Source of the DNA: Sulfitobacter sp. F26169L
GTDB lineage: Bacteria > Pseudomonadota > Alphaproteobacteria > Rhodobacterales > Rhodobacteraceae
Assembly (NCBI RefSeq): GCF_026410285.1
Contig: NZ_JAPMLP010000001.1
Coordinates: 496,001 to 560,000 of the forward strand
Direction of reading: 5' to 3'
Length of the DNA: 64,000 nucleotides
Position numbers and translations under genes: made by a program
In this document: positions 18,486-27,304 of the stretch, in pieces
How the letters are laid out: the number at the start of each line of letters is the position of its first letter
Position numbering within the stretch: position 1 is the first letter of the stretch
The notes under the pieces: generated by a model
Told to the model about the DNA's origin: nothing
The model's input: only the letters and a program-made list of their open reading frames with translations
Database searches by the model: none

Positions 18486-19487
18486 TTAGCCGAGCTTTCC
18501 CATTGCAGCAGCCACATCGGCCATGCGCACGGAGAACGCCCATTCATTATCATACCACGCCAGCACGCGCACCGTGCGACCACCCACAACGATGGTCTGG
18601 TCGGGCGCAAAGATGCAGCTTTCATCGGTATGATTGAAATCAATCGAGACTTTCTTTTCAGGATCATACGCCAACACGCGCTTCATATGACCTTCGGCGG
18701 CGGTTTTGGCGGCCTGATTGATCTCTTCCACAGTGACATCGCGCGAAGCAGTGAAGGTCAGGTCAACCGCGCTGACGTTCGGAGTAGGGACGCGCATCGC
18801 AGTGCCGTCCAGTTTGCCCTTAAGCTCTGGCAGAACTTCGCCCAGTGCTTTTGCAGCGCCTGTCGATGTCGGGATGATCGCCATTGCAGCAGCGCGCGCG
18901 CGGTACAAATCCTTGTGGCGGCGGTCCAGCGTGGGCTGGTCGCCGGTATAGCTGTGGATCGTGGTCATAATGCCGCTTTCGATGCCCACGGCGTCATTCA
19001 TTACCTTCGCTAGTGGTGCAAGACAGTTTGTGGTGCAAGAGCCGTTGGACACCATGTGGTCGCTGGCAAGCAGCTGGTCGTCATTCACGCCAAAGACGAT
19101 CGTGCGGTCCACGTTTTTGCCCGGTGCCGACAGCAGCACTTTCTTTGCGCCGCGTTCGATGTGGGTGCGCGCCTTGTCGCCATCGTTGAACTTGCCCGTA
19201 CATTCCAGCACAACATCACATCCGGACCAGTCAAGCTCTTCCAGGTTGTAGGTCGACATGACTTCGATATCGTTCTGGCCCAGATTAAGAGTCCCCTCAC
19301 CAATCGTCACCGGATTCGGGAACCGGCCATGTACGGAATCATATTTCAACATATGCGCGGCTGTTTCGATCGGGCCGGTTGCGTTCAGTTTGATCACTTG
19401 GATGTCTTCACGCGCGGTCTGTGCGATGTGTGACAGGGTGCAGCGGCCGATACGGCCAAAACCGTTGATCCCGACTTTGATGGTCAT
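18486..19487 (-). CDS. gap: Glyceraldehyde-3-phosphate dehydrogenase, type I
   Basis: NAD-dependent glycolytic/gluconeogenic enzyme. The 333 residues include the nucleotide fold KVGINGFGRIGRCTL, the catalytic SNGSCTTNCLAPLAKVMND (Cys near 150), HSYTGDQPTLDRRHKDLYRARAA, and the C-terminal VLAWYDNEWAFSVRM. AAAGGAGCCTACC lies before the ATG. Two LacI-type operator-like sequences lie about 90-120 bp upstream, sharing their core with lpdA. Confidence 0.97.
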   Translation of the reverse strand: MTIKVGINGFGRIGRCTLSHIAQTAREDIQVIKLNATGPIETAAHMLKYDSVHGRFPNPVTIGEGTLNLGQNDIEVMSTYNLEELDWSGCDVVLECTGKFNDGDKARTHIERGAKKVLLSAPGKNVDRTIVFGVNDDQLLASDHMVSNGSCTTNCLAPLAKVMNDAVGIESGIMTTIHSYTGDQPTLDRRHKDLYRARAAAMAIIPTSTGAAKALGEVLPELKGKLDGTAMRVPTPNVSAVDLTFTASRDVTVEEINQAAKTAAEGHMKRVLAYDPEKKVSIDFNHTDESCIFAPDQTIVVGGRTVRVLAWYDNEWAFSVRMADVAAAMGKLG

Positions 19488-19574
19488 GGTAGGCTCCTTT
19501 TGGGGGTCTGATTGTGCTTGCTATAGACCCGCGCGGCCATGTTGGACCAGAGCCAATGCCGCCCGTTGATGGCA

Positions 19575-19607
19575 TGTTAGCGTTAAAGTTGGGGGTTAGC
19601 GATAACA
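19575..19607. promoter_or_regulatory. Two LacI-type operator-like repeats between gap and DUF808
   Basis: TGTTAGCGTTAAAG at 19575-19588 and GGTTAGCGATAACA at 19594-19607 are near-copies with their central CG 19 bp apart, about two helical turns. The shared core TTAGCGNTAA matches the palindrome upstream of lpdA. They lie between the divergent gap and DUF808 genes, so either or both could be regulated. Confidence 0.5.
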
Positions 19608-19675
19608 GCGCCTGTGCATTGGCAATCACGCAAACCTGTACTAGCTGTAAAGTAACAATTTTTCGGAGTGGATAG

Positions 19676-20647
19676 ATGAGCGGATTGATTGCCCTGTTTG
19701 ACGATGTTGCGGCCATTGCAAAAGTGGCGGCTGCCTCTGTGGATGATGTCATCGGGCAGGCCACCAAGGCATCGGCCAAAGCGGCGGGTGCAGTGATTGA
19801 CGATGCGGCGGTCACGCCGAAATATGTCCACGGTTTCGAAGCCAGCCGCGAATTGCCGATCATCTGGCGCATTACCAAAGGCAGTTTGCGCAACAAGCTG
19901 TTGTTTTTATTGCCCGCAGGGCTTGCGCTGTCGGCGTTTGCGCCTTGGGCAATTGCGCCTTTGCTGATGCTGGGCGGGGCTTATCTGTGTTTCGAGGGGG
20001 CCGAAAAGGTGGCCCATGTTCTAGGCTGGAGCCATGGCCACGAGGATCACCCGAAGAAAGAACAGACCATTGCCGATCCTGCCCGACTGGAGGAGGAGAA
20101 GGCCAAAGGTGCGATCAAAACCGATTTCATTCTGTCCGCCGAGATTATGACAATCGCGCTGGCGGCTATTCCCGAAAGCGGCTTCTGGATGGAAGCGGCC
20201 ACACTGGCCGGGGTGGCGATCATCATTACCGCGGTTGTTTACGGCTCTGTCGCGCTGATTGTTAAAATGGATGATGTGGGGCTGGCGATGGCCAACGGCG
20301 GACGCTTTTCGGCGACCCGCGCGATGGGGCGCGGTCTGGTCAAGGCAATGCCCGGATTTTTACGACTGCTGACCATTGTGGGGACCGCGGCGATGCTGTG
20401 GGTTGGCGGATCGATCATTATTCACGGCCTTGAGCAGATCGGCGTGCCATGGCCTGCGCATAAAATCCATGACATCGCCAGCGCGGTCGGACATCAGGTA
20501 TCCGAAAGCTGGACAAGCTTGATAGAGTGGATTGTGACAGCGGGTATTGATGGTGTTCTGGGCCTAATTCTCGGCCTGATGTTGATACCGCTGGGTGAAA
20601 AGATTGTGACGCCGATCTGGCGTAAGGTGGCATCGAAAAAAGGCTGA
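19676..20647 (+). CDS. DUF808 family inner-membrane protein (YedI-like)
   Basis: A 323-residue polytopic membrane protein of the DUF808/YedI family, function unknown. The N-terminal block SGLIALFDDVAAIAKVAAAS, DDVIGQATKASAKAAGAVIDDAAVTP and RELPIIWRITKGSLRNK are strongly typical. Then come several hydrophobic helices, the polar loop GHEDHPKKEQ, and a C-terminal pair of helices ending IPLGEKIVTPIWRKV. CGGAGTGGATAG before the ATG is a plausible ribosome site. It is divergent from gap, sharing the operator-bearing spacer. Confidence 0.92.
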   Translation: MSGLIALFDDVAAIAKVAAASVDDVIGQATKASAKAAGAVIDDAAVTPKYVHGFEASRELPIIWRITKGSLRNKLLFLLPAGLALSAFAPWAIAPLLMLGGAYLCFEGAEKVAHVLGWSHGHEDHPKKEQTIADPARLEEEKAKGAIKTDFILSAEIMTIALAAIPESGFWMEAATLAGVAIIITAVVYGSVALIVKMDDVGLAMANGGRFSATRAMGRGLVKAMPGFLRLLTIVGTAAMLWVGGSIIIHGLEQIGVPWPAHKIHDIASAVGHQVSESWTSLIEWIVTAGIDGVLGLILGLMLIPLGEKIVTPIWRKVASKKG

Positions 20648-20688
20648 TAAGGATCAGCGCAAGTTCGCTATAACTGCGTAGTCAACAG

Positions 20689-20721
20689 GGATACGGCGGC
20701 AGGTGATCCTGCCGCTTATCC
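20689..20721. terminator. Hairpin at the 3' ends of DUF808 and the 62-residue gene
   Basis: GCGGCAGG and CCTGCCGC form an 8-bp stem around TGAT, extended by GGATA/TATCC outside. It sits between the convergent DUF808 and 62-residue membrane genes and overlaps the stop of the latter, so it probably serves as a shared transcription end. Confidence 0.5.
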
Positions 20722-20904
20722 TTCTTCATTGTCTGTACGATTGTCGAACTTGTTCGCTGCCATGGAAGCCACAGCAAGGCCGCCCATGCCAAGATGGCCA
20801 TAAATAGCGTAGTTAAGGATGATTTGACCCCAAGTATCACCTGCGAAAAGCGACAGGATCGCGGCCGCGCCACCGGTCATTACTGCTGTCATCAAATAAG
20901 CCAA
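20716..20904 (-). CDS. 62-residue two-helix membrane protein (TTG start)
   Basis: A small protein with two hydrophobic segments (about residues 5-22 and 28-50) and a polar acidic tail (NKFDNRTDNEEG). The start is probably TTG 20904: GGAG lies about nine bases before it, while the internal ATG at 20892 is 12 bases further from that site. No family name recalled. Upstream lies an AT-rich region with an 11-bp inverted repeat and a TTATCGTTAA element (the LacI-type core in reverse). Convergent with DUF808. Confidence 0.65.
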   Translation of the reverse strand: MAYLMTAVMTGGAAAILSLFAGDTWGQIILNYAIYGHLGMGGLAVASMAANKFDNRTDNEEG

Positions 20905-20954
20905 TTCGGTTACTCCGCGTCTTGTTTCAGTACCTTACACCATCTGCTCAAATA

Positions 20955-20998
20955 GTTAACAAAATGATAATTTATCGTTAAAGTTGTATTTTGTTAAC
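20955..20998. promoter_or_regulatory. Inverted repeat with TTAAC motifs upstream of the 62-residue gene
   Basis: GTTAACAAAAT (20955-20965) and ATTTTGTTAAC (20988-20998) are perfect 11-base inverted arms 22 bases apart. Between them lies TTTATCGTTAAA (20971-20982), the reverse of the TTTAACGATAAA core found upstream of lpdA. Further TTAAC motifs follow to about 21018. CtrA-type half sites (TTAA spaced by 7) are possible but none is a perfect full site. Confidence 0.45.
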
Positions 20999-21130
20999 GA
21001 ATAAACGACTTCGTTTAACTAGCAAGCCTTGCCTGTTTTAGCGGCGTGTTGTGGCGGAACATCGCCGCAAATGTGGCGAAACTGGCACAATTTCGCTAGG
21101 GTTTGGGATCAAACTGTTTCTGGTCCGGAA

Positions 21131-21165
21131 ACAACAACGGCGGCACCACTTCCGTGGTACCGCCG
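21131..21165 (-). terminator. Terminator of transketolase
   Basis: Reading leftward, CGGCGGTACCAC and GTGGTGCCGCCG form a 12-bp stem with one mismatch and a four-base loop, followed by TTGTTGTTT. It begins 23 bases beyond the tkt stop. Confidence 0.75.
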
Positions 21166-21188
21166 CATTTTCGAGAAATAGCCCTGAT

Positions 21189-23204
21189 TTACAGGAGCGC
21201 TTTCGCCTTTTGTGCCACATTTTCGGCAGTGATGCCAAATTTTATGAACAGCTCTTCCGCAGGGGCGGAGGCGCCAAAGCTGTCCATGCCGACGAAGTCG
21301 GCCTTCCCCCATTTGCCACGCTCGCCCAGTAACCACTGGTCCCAGCCCTGGCGTACACCGGCCTCGACGCCGACACGGACCGCCCCACCGGGCAGGACGC
21401 GCTTGCGATAGGCCTCGTCCTGTTGTGCAAACAATTCCATACAGGGCATGGAGACGACGCGGGTGCCGATGCCTTCGGCCTGCAACAGATCGCGCGCGTC
21501 CATCGCGACTGAGACTTCGGAGCCGGACGCGATTAGGATCACCTGACGTTTGCCTTCTGCATCGGCCAGCGTGTAGGCGCCCTGCGCGGTGAGGTTCTTG
21601 GTCTTGTGCTCGGTGCGCACGGTCGGCAGGCCCTGACGGGTCAGCGACAGAACCGATGGGGTGCTTTCCTGTGTCAGCGCAATTTCCCATGCCTCGGCTG
21701 TCTCAATCGTATCGGCAGGGCGGAACACCAGCGTGTTTGGTGTCGCGCGGCTGATTGCCAGATGTTCAACCGGCTGGTGGGTCGGGCCGTCTTCGCCCAG
21801 ACCGATGCTGTCATGGGTCATCACATAGACAACGGGCACCTGCATCAACGCCGACAGACGCATCGCAGGACGGGCGTAATCAGTGAAACACATGAATGTG
21901 CCGGAGTAGGGGCGCACGCCACCATGCAGCGCCATGCCGTTCATCGCGGATGCCATGCCGTGCTCGCGGATACCCCAATAGACATAGCGGCCATCGCGGC
22001 TGTCGATGTCGAATACACCCAGATCGGCGGTCTTGGTGTTGTTCGATCCAGTCAGATCAGCAGAGCCGCCAACAGTTTCGGGCATGATCGGGTTAATCAC
22101 TTCCAGCACTTTTTCGGAGGATGACCGCGTCGCCATCTTTGCCGCCGCTTCGGAGGCCTGCTTTTTGAACGCCTTGATCGTCGCGCTCAGTTTTTTGGGG
22201 GCTTCGCCTGCCAATGCGCGGTTGAATGTCTCGCGCTTGGCGCGGGGCATCTTGTCAAAACGCTCTTCCCATTCGCGGCGCGTATCCGCACCGCGTGAAC
22301 CGATGGTTTCCCAGGCGGATTTGATCTCGGCAGGGATTTCGAACGGTCCGGCGGTCCAGCCCCATGCCTCTTTTGCGGCAACCATCTGCTCGGGGTCCGT
22401 CAGCGCGCCGTGGCCTTTTGAGGTGTCCTGCGCAGCGTGGCCCAAGGCGATATGCGTCTTGCAGGCAATCATGCTGGGCGTGTTCGTTTTACGCGCCGCG
22501 GTCAGGGCGGCGTCAATCTCGTCGGGGTTGTGACCGTCGATTTCCTGCACATCCCAGCCCGCGGCGATGAATCGCGCAACCTGATCGGAATTATCCGACA
22601 GGGTGACTGGGCCGTCGATGGTGATGTTGTTATTGTCCCACATCACAACCAGTTTTGAGAGTTTGTGACGCCCCGCAAGGGTGATTGCCTCTTGGCTGAT
22701 ACCTTCCATCAGGCAGCCGTCACCCGCGATCACATAGGTGTAGTGATCCACAACCTTTTCGCCGTAGGTCGCGCGCTGGATTTCTTCGGCCATGGCAAAG
22801 CCGACAGAATTGGCGATGCCCTGACCCAGCGGTCCGGTTGTTGTTTCAATCGCATCGGCAAGGAAGTTCTCAGGGTGGCCCGCCGTGCGCGCGCCCATCT
22901 GGCGGAAGTTCCTGATTTCTTCAATCGGGAACTGCGTATCGCCCACAAGGTGCAGCAGCGAATACAGCAACATGGAGCCGTGACCCGCCGACAGGATAAA
23001 TCGGTCACGATCAGGCCACAGCGGGTTTGCCGCGTCGAATTTCAAGTGGTTCTGAAACAATACCGTGGCGACATCGGCCATGCCGATGGGCATACCGGAA
23101 TGGCCCGAGTTGGCCTCGGCGACAGCATCAAGCGTCAGCGCACGAATGGCGGTGGCCTTGGACCAGTGATCGGGATTGGCGGATTGAAGAGCTTTGAGAT
23201 CCAC
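21189..23204 (-). CDS. tkt: Transketolase
   Basis: Thiamine-diphosphate enzyme of the pentose phosphate pathway moving two-carbon units between sugar phosphates. At 671 residues it is full length. Seen: [21 protein letters not shown], the ThDP/Mg motif [16 protein letters not shown] leading to [10 protein letters not shown], the pyrimidine domain [37 protein letters not shown], and a C-terminal domain with [15 protein letters not shown]. Cytoplasmic homodimer. No Calvin-cycle neighbours, so a general pentose phosphate role is inferred. Confidence 0.97.
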   Translation of the reverse strand: MDLKALQSANPDHWSKATAIRALTLDAVAEANSGHSGMPIGMADVATVLFQNHLKFDAANPLWPDRDRFILSAGHGSMLLYSLLHLVGDTQFPIEEIRNFRQMGARTAGHPENFLADAIETTTGPLGQGIANSVGFAMAEEIQRATYGEKVVDHYTYVIAGDGCLMEGISQEAITLAGRHKLSKLVVMWDNNNITIDGPVTLSDNSDQVARFIAAGWDVQEIDGHNPDEIDAALTAARKTNTPSMIACKTHIALGHAAQDTSKGHGALTDPEQMVAAKEAWGWTAGPFEIPAEIKSAWETIGSRGADTRREWEERFDKMPRAKRETFNRALAGEAPKKLSATIKAFKKQASEAAAKMATRSSSEKVLEVINPIMPETVGGSADLTGSNNTKTADLGVFDIDSRDGRYVYWGIREHGMASAMNGMALHGGVRPYSGTFMCFTDYARPAMRLSALMQVPVVYVMTHDSIGLGEDGPTHQPVEHLAISRATPNTLVFRPADTIETAEAWEIALTQESTPSVLSLTRQGLPTVRTEHKTKNLTAQGAYTLADAEGKRQVILIASGSEVSVAMDARDLLQAEGIGTRVVSMPCMELFAQQDEAYRKRVLPGGAVRVGVEAGVRQGWDQWLLGERGKWGKADFVGMDSFGASAPAEELFIKFGITAENVAQKAKALL

Positions 23205-23445
23205 GCGCAGGGACTCCTATGCAAAAGGGTGCGTTTTTCGCTGCATATCAGGGCAGGGCGAAAGATCAAGCGCGGGGGCGGCGGTGCAATGTTCATGCGG
23301 GGCATCAAGTTTGCGCGCCAAGTCGCTGATCTGAAAGGGGGGCAGCATTTTATTGCGGCTTTGGGTAGGATTGCAGCAATATTATGCGTAAACCGATTCG
23401 CAACAAGTAAAGGTCGGTACGCAGATGAGTAACCAAGAGGGGCAT

Positions 23446-23937
23446 ATGAGCGATATTGTAGAATTGCAGCGCCGGATCACGGCGGCGATGGATCAGGTCG
23501 CGTTCGGGCTGGATAAACTGGGAGCCGCGTCAAGTGGCCCTGATGAAGAAACCCTGCGCCTGCTGGAAGATGAACGCATCGCAAACGCTCAGTTGCAGGA
23601 ACGTGTGCGCAGCCTGCGCACCAAGTTCGAAAGCGAGCTTGCCACGCTGCGCGCGCAGGTGGACGAGGGCGAAGCGCGAATGGCCCAGCTGGATGTAGAA
23701 TTGCAGCGCGTGCGCCGCGCCAATGCCCAGCTCAGCGAAGCCTGCGCCGCCCTGCGTGCCGCCAACAGCGAAGGTGTGGGCGATCCGCATCTGATCAACA
23801 AGGCGATGATGGCGGAGCTTGAGGCCCTGCGTGCCGCACGCGCGGCCGACGTTGCCGAAGCCTCGGTCATTCTGGCCAGCTTGCAGCCGCTTGTGGACAG
23901 CGCCGCAAGCCACAGCACCCCGCAGGAGGACGCATAA
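23446..23937 (+). CDS. Coiled-coil protein translationally coupled to zapA
   Basis: A 163-residue soluble protein dominated by a long helical heptad region (about residues 30-120: rich in E, L, Q, R, with ERVRSLRTKFESELATLRAQV), with no membrane segment. I chose ATG 23446 because AGAGGGG sits just upstream; an in-frame ATG at 23425 would add seven residues with a weaker site. Its stop overlaps the zapA start (TAATG), implying coupled translation and a shared role, perhaps in Z-ring or division control. No named family recognised. Confidence 0.78.
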   Translation: MSDIVELQRRITAAMDQVAFGLDKLGAASSGPDEETLRLLEDERIANAQLQERVRSLRTKFESELATLRAQVDEGEARMAQLDVELQRVRRANAQLSEACAALRAANSEGVGDPHLINKAMMAELEALRAARAADVAEASVILASLQPLVDSAASHSTPQEDA

Positions 23938-24329
23938 TGCCGGAGACGAAGATATCGATCGGCGGACGCCACTTCGATGTGGCCTGTCAGGAGGGCGAGG
24001 AAAGCTATCTGCACGCTGCCGCCAAGATGCTGGATGATGAAGCTCAGGTTTTGAACGACGCAGTCGGGCGGATGCCCGAGGCGCGGATGTTGTTGATGGC
24101 GGGCCTGATGCTGGCGGACAAAACCGCAAGCGTTGAGGACAAGATGGCAGAGCTGCGCGCGGAGCTGGCCGAGCGGGAGGCCGAGCTGGAAGGCCTGCGC
24201 AATGTCGTGATAGAGCCCGAACGGATCGAAGTACCTGTGGTGCCCCAGTCGGTAACCGACACACTTGCCGAGATCGCCGCGCGCGCCGAGGCGCTGGCCG
24301 CCGAAGTTGACGATAAGGTAGGCGGCTAG
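23937..24329 (+). CDS. zapA: Cell division protein ZapA
   Basis: Small Z-ring-associated protein that cross-links FtsZ filaments. The 130 residues begin with the ZapA beta-strand pair (KISIGGRHFDVACQEGEE), then SYLHAAAKMLDDEAQ and a long C-terminal coiled coil (residues about 60-120) with the LMLADKTAS helix. Start overlaps the stop of the upstream coiled-coil gene by one base. A strong hairpin with a T-rich tail follows the stop, ending the transcript. Confidence 0.9.
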   Translation: MPETKISIGGRHFDVACQEGEESYLHAAAKMLDDEAQVLNDAVGRMPEARMLLMAGLMLADKTASVEDKMAELRAELAEREAELEGLRNVVIEPERIEVPVVPQSVTDTLAEIAARAEALAAEVDDKVGG

Positions 24330-24340
24330 CCCGACCTGCA

Positions 24341-24374
24341 AATAAAAAGGGAGGACGGAATTCCCCGTCCTCCC
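24341..24374 (-). terminator. Terminator for the leftward DUF481 gene
   Basis: Perfect 10-bp stem GGGAGGACGG (24349-24358) and CCGTCCTCCC (24365-24374). Read leftward it is followed by TTTTTATT, a classic intrinsic terminator for the DUF481 outer-membrane gene; read rightward it has no T-run. Confidence 0.85.
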
Positions 24375-24383
24375 GATCTGGTT

Positions 24384-24433
24384 CCCCTTCCGGCTTCACG
24401 AGGCCACAAGTGGCCGGAAGGGGCTTTGCTTTT
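24384..24433 (+). terminator. Terminator for zapA
   Basis: CCCCTTCCGGC (24384-24394) and GCCGGAAGGGG (24413-24423) form an 11-bp stem with an 18-base loop, then CTTTGCTTTT. Oriented for the rightward zapA transcript; it interlocks with the leftward terminator just before it. Confidence 0.8.
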
Positions 24434-24441
24434 CCGGTCGC

Positions 24442-25296
24442 TTAGAAGCCGAGAACCAGTGAGACACCCAATGTGTTGTCTGTAGATTTCTGGCCGGCGA
24501 CCGGATCGGTGTTATAGTCTGTCCGGTAGCTGACGCGGGTGGACAGGTTGTTGGACAGTTTATAGTTGATGCCCGCGTCGTTGGACACCAGTGTGTTTAC
24601 GTCAGACCCCAAAATATCGGTGTCCATTGTGAACGACATCACATCGTTGATCGCATAGAAGTAGCGTGACGAAGCGATCAGACCAACTTCGGTTTCCGAA
24701 TTCCCGTTCACGTCTTTGAAGTAACGTGCGCCGGGGCCTGCCTGTACGCGCCATGTCTGGTTTGGCTTGTTCAGGATGCGGTAACCAGGACCAAAGCCGA
24801 GGAATGCGTTTGTTTCTTCTCCGTCGATTGCATTGTTGGCAGAATCGGTCAGGTAGCCGTCATACTGAAAACGACCAACTGCAAAGCCGTAGAATTCAGG
24901 TGTAAAATAGCGGCTGGCTTCGTAAGTCGCAAAGAATTTCTCTTCGGATTTGATGCCGTTTGCTTCACCGTATTCAACCGCGAAACCGATCAGGTGGTTC
25001 CAGTCGCCGATGCCGTATGTCAGACGGCCCGCGCCGGACACTTCGCCATTGTCTGTATTGCCCGATGTACCGGACGCGGACAGCGCGAACGAGCCTTTCC
25101 AGCCTTGTGCAACGCCATTGGGGCCAAAACGGTCGTCGTCGGCGCCACGTGCAATATCTTCGTTCACATCGTCGGTGATGTCGTCGATCTGGTCGTTCAG
25201 GGCAGTTACGCCGGTGATGCGGTTTTGCGCCATTGCAGGTGCAGCAACCATAAGTGCCAGTGCGGATACAGTGGCGAATTTCATCAATGTGTTCAT
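24442..25296 (-). CDS. DUF481 family outer-membrane protein
   Basis: A 284-residue secreted protein with a clear signal peptide (basic start, hydrophobic core, cleavage after AMA) and a beta-strand-rich body of alternating aromatic residues ending in F (SLVLGF), the usual C-terminal signal for outer-membrane barrels. The pattern GWKGSFALSASGTSGNTD and GYRILNKPNQTWRVQAGPG matches DUF481/YdiY-type proteins, whose function is unknown. An acidic helix (DDITDDVNEDIARGADDD) sits between the signal peptide and the barrel. It has its own terminator. Confidence 0.85.
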   Translation of the reverse strand: MNTLMKFATVSALALMVAAPAMAQNRITGVTALNDQIDDITDDVNEDIARGADDDRFGPNGVAQGWKGSFALSASGTSGNTDNGEVSGAGRLTYGIGDWNHLIGFAVEYGEANGIKSEEKFFATYEASRYFTPEFYGFAVGRFQYDGYLTDSANNAIDGEETNAFLGFGPGYRILNKPNQTWRVQAGPGARYFKDVNGNSETEVGLIASSRYFYAINDVMSFTMDTDILGSDVNTLVSNDAGINYKLSNNLSTRVSYRTDYNTDPVAGQKSTDNTLGVSLVLGF

Positions 25297-25471
25297 GGGT
25301 TATCCCCTTCCGAGGAGCTATTCCGTCTATCAACACTGTGCTGAAGATCGGGAGCATCTCTGCTGGGACCATGTGTAATTCAGGGAATGTCATGAGTGAA
25401 ATTCGAATAAATTATAGATAAAACGAGTATTTTGAATTTGAAATTCCGGTACACCGGACAGGGTGATGTCG

Positions 25472-26359
25472 TTACATCTCCTCGATCTGATCAATCAGAT
25501 ATTCCATATCGTTTTCAGCGTCTTGCACCACTTTTAGCAATGTTTTGCGTGCTACCTCTGCCAGATCGTCCTCTAGATCATCACGCCACACCACCCATGA
25601 CGGATAGGCAAACCGTGGCGCGTCTGCCACAAGATGCAAGTTTCCCGCATCCATCCGGCGTTTGACAGAACGCGCTGGCAGGTACGCTTTGGCGCGCCGG
25701 TACATGATATAATCAGCCGCCAGCGCGCCAAGCCCAAGTGTCAGGCCCGAATTGGTCAGATGGGGCAGGGACAGCGCGTGCGCGTGGGTAAATTCCGGCC
25801 CCCATTCGACAAATACATAATCGTCAGGCTCCGACACACTTGCATCGGGATAAGAGGCGACCATCACCAGTTCGTCCTCAAGCGCCCGCTCGACGATCAG
25901 ACCGGGGCGCAGTTGCGGTGTATAGACAAGCGCGACCTGCACCACACCTTCTATCAAAAGCCGCATAATCCGGTCGGGCATACCCAATTCTGTCCGCAGG
26001 CTCAGTTCGGGCATGGCCATCTGTAATTCGTCCAGCCAGCGAAACCCCAGGCGCGGCCAAAGTGAATACTGCCCGCCGATTGTGAGGGTGCGGGTATACC
26101 CTTCGGGAATCGCAATTTGCTGGCGCGCTTCTTCCCATATCTTTAGCAGACTGAGGGCATAGCGCTCGAACTGCTCGCCTGTGGGTGTCAGGACGGCCCC
26201 TGCTTTGGATCGGGTGAACAACGGGTGGCCCAGACTGTCCTCTAGGCGCTGAATGCGCAGGCTGACAGCGGATTGCGTTACGTACAGGCGGTCACAGGCC
26301 GCCACAAACGATCCGGTATTGGCAACTTCCATAAAGGTCTTGATCAGAGTGATGTCCAT
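25472..26359 (-). CDS. LysR family transcriptional regulator
   Basis: A 295-residue regulator with an N-terminal winged HTH (TFMEVANTGSFVAACDRLYVTQSAVSLRIQRLED) followed by the HPLFTRSKAGAVLTPTGEQF linker signature and a substrate-binding domain. Targets are not evident: it is divergent from a small lipoprotein gene and about 170 bp from the DUF481 gene on the same strand. The inducer is unknown. Confidence 0.92.
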   Translation of the reverse strand: MDITLIKTFMEVANTGSFVAACDRLYVTQSAVSLRIQRLEDSLGHPLFTRSKAGAVLTPTGEQFERYALSLLKIWEEARQQIAIPEGYTRTLTIGGQYSLWPRLGFRWLDELQMAMPELSLRTELGMPDRIMRLLIEGVVQVALVYTPQLRPGLIVERALEDELVMVASYPDASVSEPDDYVFVEWGPEFTHAHALSLPHLTNSGLTLGLGALAADYIMYRRAKAYLPARSVKRRMDAGNLHLVADAPRFAYPSWVVWRDDLEDDLAEVARKTLLKVVQDAENDMEYLIDQIEEM

Positions 26360-26511
26360 GTGGCCTATCCATAAGTAAATCCCGCTTCAACCATCAATAC
26401 TATTCGTTTTTCTATTCTTTGGATAGCCGCTACATCAGTTTCAGCAAGGCCGGACTGACCGCCGGTTGCGGTTCACTCTAAACGGCGCTGCCGCGTTGAA
26501 AGGATAAAAAG

Positions 26512-26709
26512 ATGTTTAATACCCGCAAAATGATGATGATCGTCTCCCTGATGGGCGCGCTGGTTGCCGCCTCTGCCTGCACAACAGAGCAGGTTGTCGA
26601 CAACACCGTCAGCACCACAGGTTTTGTGGCGAAGACAGCCGTGAAAGGCACCATCGGTGCAGGTAAACTGGCCGTCAAAGGTGTGAAAGCCGCGCGCGGC
26701 ACCGAGTAA
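26512..26709 (+). CDS. Small predicted lipoprotein
   Basis: A 65-residue protein with a lipoprotein signal: basic start, hydrophobic stretch (MMMIVSLMGALVAAS) and Cys in the lipobox-like ASAC at residue 23. The mature part is short, with glycine-alternating repeats (VKGTIGAGKLAVKGVKAARG). Function unknown. GAAAGGATAAAAAG precedes the ATG, and a strong hairpin terminator follows, so it is a self-contained unit. It is divergent from the LysR gene, which could regulate it. Confidence 0.75.
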   Translation: MFNTRKMMMIVSLMGALVAASACTTEQVVDNTVSTTGFVAKTAVKGTIGAGKLAVKGVKAARGTE

Positions 26710-26727
26710 TCACCATATTCCCGAACG

Positions 26728-26760
26728 AAAAAGCGCGCCTCCGAAACGGGGCGCGCTTTT
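26728..26760 (+). terminator. Bidirectional terminator after the lipoprotein gene
   Basis: AAAAGCGCGCC and GGCGCGCTTTT form a perfect 11-bp stem with T-run. It is symmetrical and also lies downstream of the convergent grxD gene. Confidence 0.85.
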
Positions 26761-26796
26761 GCATTTTCTGATGGATCCCGCCGCGGGGCAGGTGAT

Positions 26797-27159
26797 TTAT
26801 GCGTTTGCTTCGCGGATTTTATCTGCGGCGGCCTGATCATAGGCGACACCGTTTTCTTCAAACAATGTGTCCAACTCGCCCGACAGCATCATTTCGGTGA
26901 CGATATCGCAACCACCGACAAATTCACCTTTCACATACAACTGCGGGATGGTCGGCCAGTCGGAATAATCCTTGATGCCCTGACGGATATCCTCGTCGGC
27001 CAGCACATTTACGTCGGCGTAATTAATGTTCATGTAATTCAGCACACCGGCAACACGCGAAGAAAATCCGCACTGCGGCATCTCCTTGGTGCCCTTCATA
27101 AACAGAACCACATCGTTGGATGTTACGGTGTCTTTGATCTTGGTATTCGCGTCGCTCAT
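26797..27159 (-). CDS. grxD: Monothiol glutaredoxin (Grx4 type)
   Basis: CGFS-type glutaredoxin that binds a [2Fe-2S] cluster bridged between two proteins and acts in Fe-S delivery together with BolA. The 120 residues contain [19 protein letters not shown] (CGFS active site), [19 protein letters not shown] (cis-Pro and glutathione site) and a C-terminal extension. It follows bolA and a 44-residue ORF on the same strand, 10 bp after the latter; the bolA-grxD pairing supports the Fe-S role. Confidence 0.95.
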   Translation of the reverse strand: MSDANTKIKDTVTSNDVVLFMKGTKEMPQCGFSSRVAGVLNYMNINYADVNVLADEDIRQGIKDYSDWPTIPQLYVKGEFVGGCDIVTEMMLSGELDTLFEENGVAYDQAAADKIREANA

Positions 27160-27169
27160 GTGTGTTTCC

Positions 27170-27304
27170 TTACGGTTTGGCCGAACGGTTCGGCCTTGCA
27201 GAATGTTTGGGGGCCAGGGCGGGCTGCTTTTTCGGGGTCGATGCGATGTGTGCTACGGCTGCAAGGCTGATTGCTGCAAGGGCTGTAAAGAGTATCATCA
27301 TCAT
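27170..27304 (-). CDS. 44-residue membrane-anchored ORF between bolA and grxD
   Basis: Begins at ATG 27304, overlapping the bolA stop as ATGA (four-base coupling), and ends at 27170, ten bases before the grxD start. Its 44 residues open with three Met and a hydrophobic helix ([18 protein letters not shown]), then a basic, proline-rich tail ([18 protein letters not shown]). Coupling on one side and tight spacing on the other argue for real translation; no family is recognised. It might instead be a leader-like element for grxD. Confidence 0.6.
   Translation of the reverse strand: MMMILFTALAAISLAAVAHIASTPKKQPALAPKHSARPNRSAKP

Noticed and set aside
20955..21018. Chromosome replication origin
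   Set aside because: AT-rich with TTAAC motifs, but no DnaA-box (TTATCCACA) cluster and no dnaA, hemE or parAB neighbours.
24330..24441. 6S RNA next to zapA
   Set aside because: 6S RNA is often found there, but the 110 bases hold two separate terminator hairpins and lack a long interrupted stem with a central bubble.
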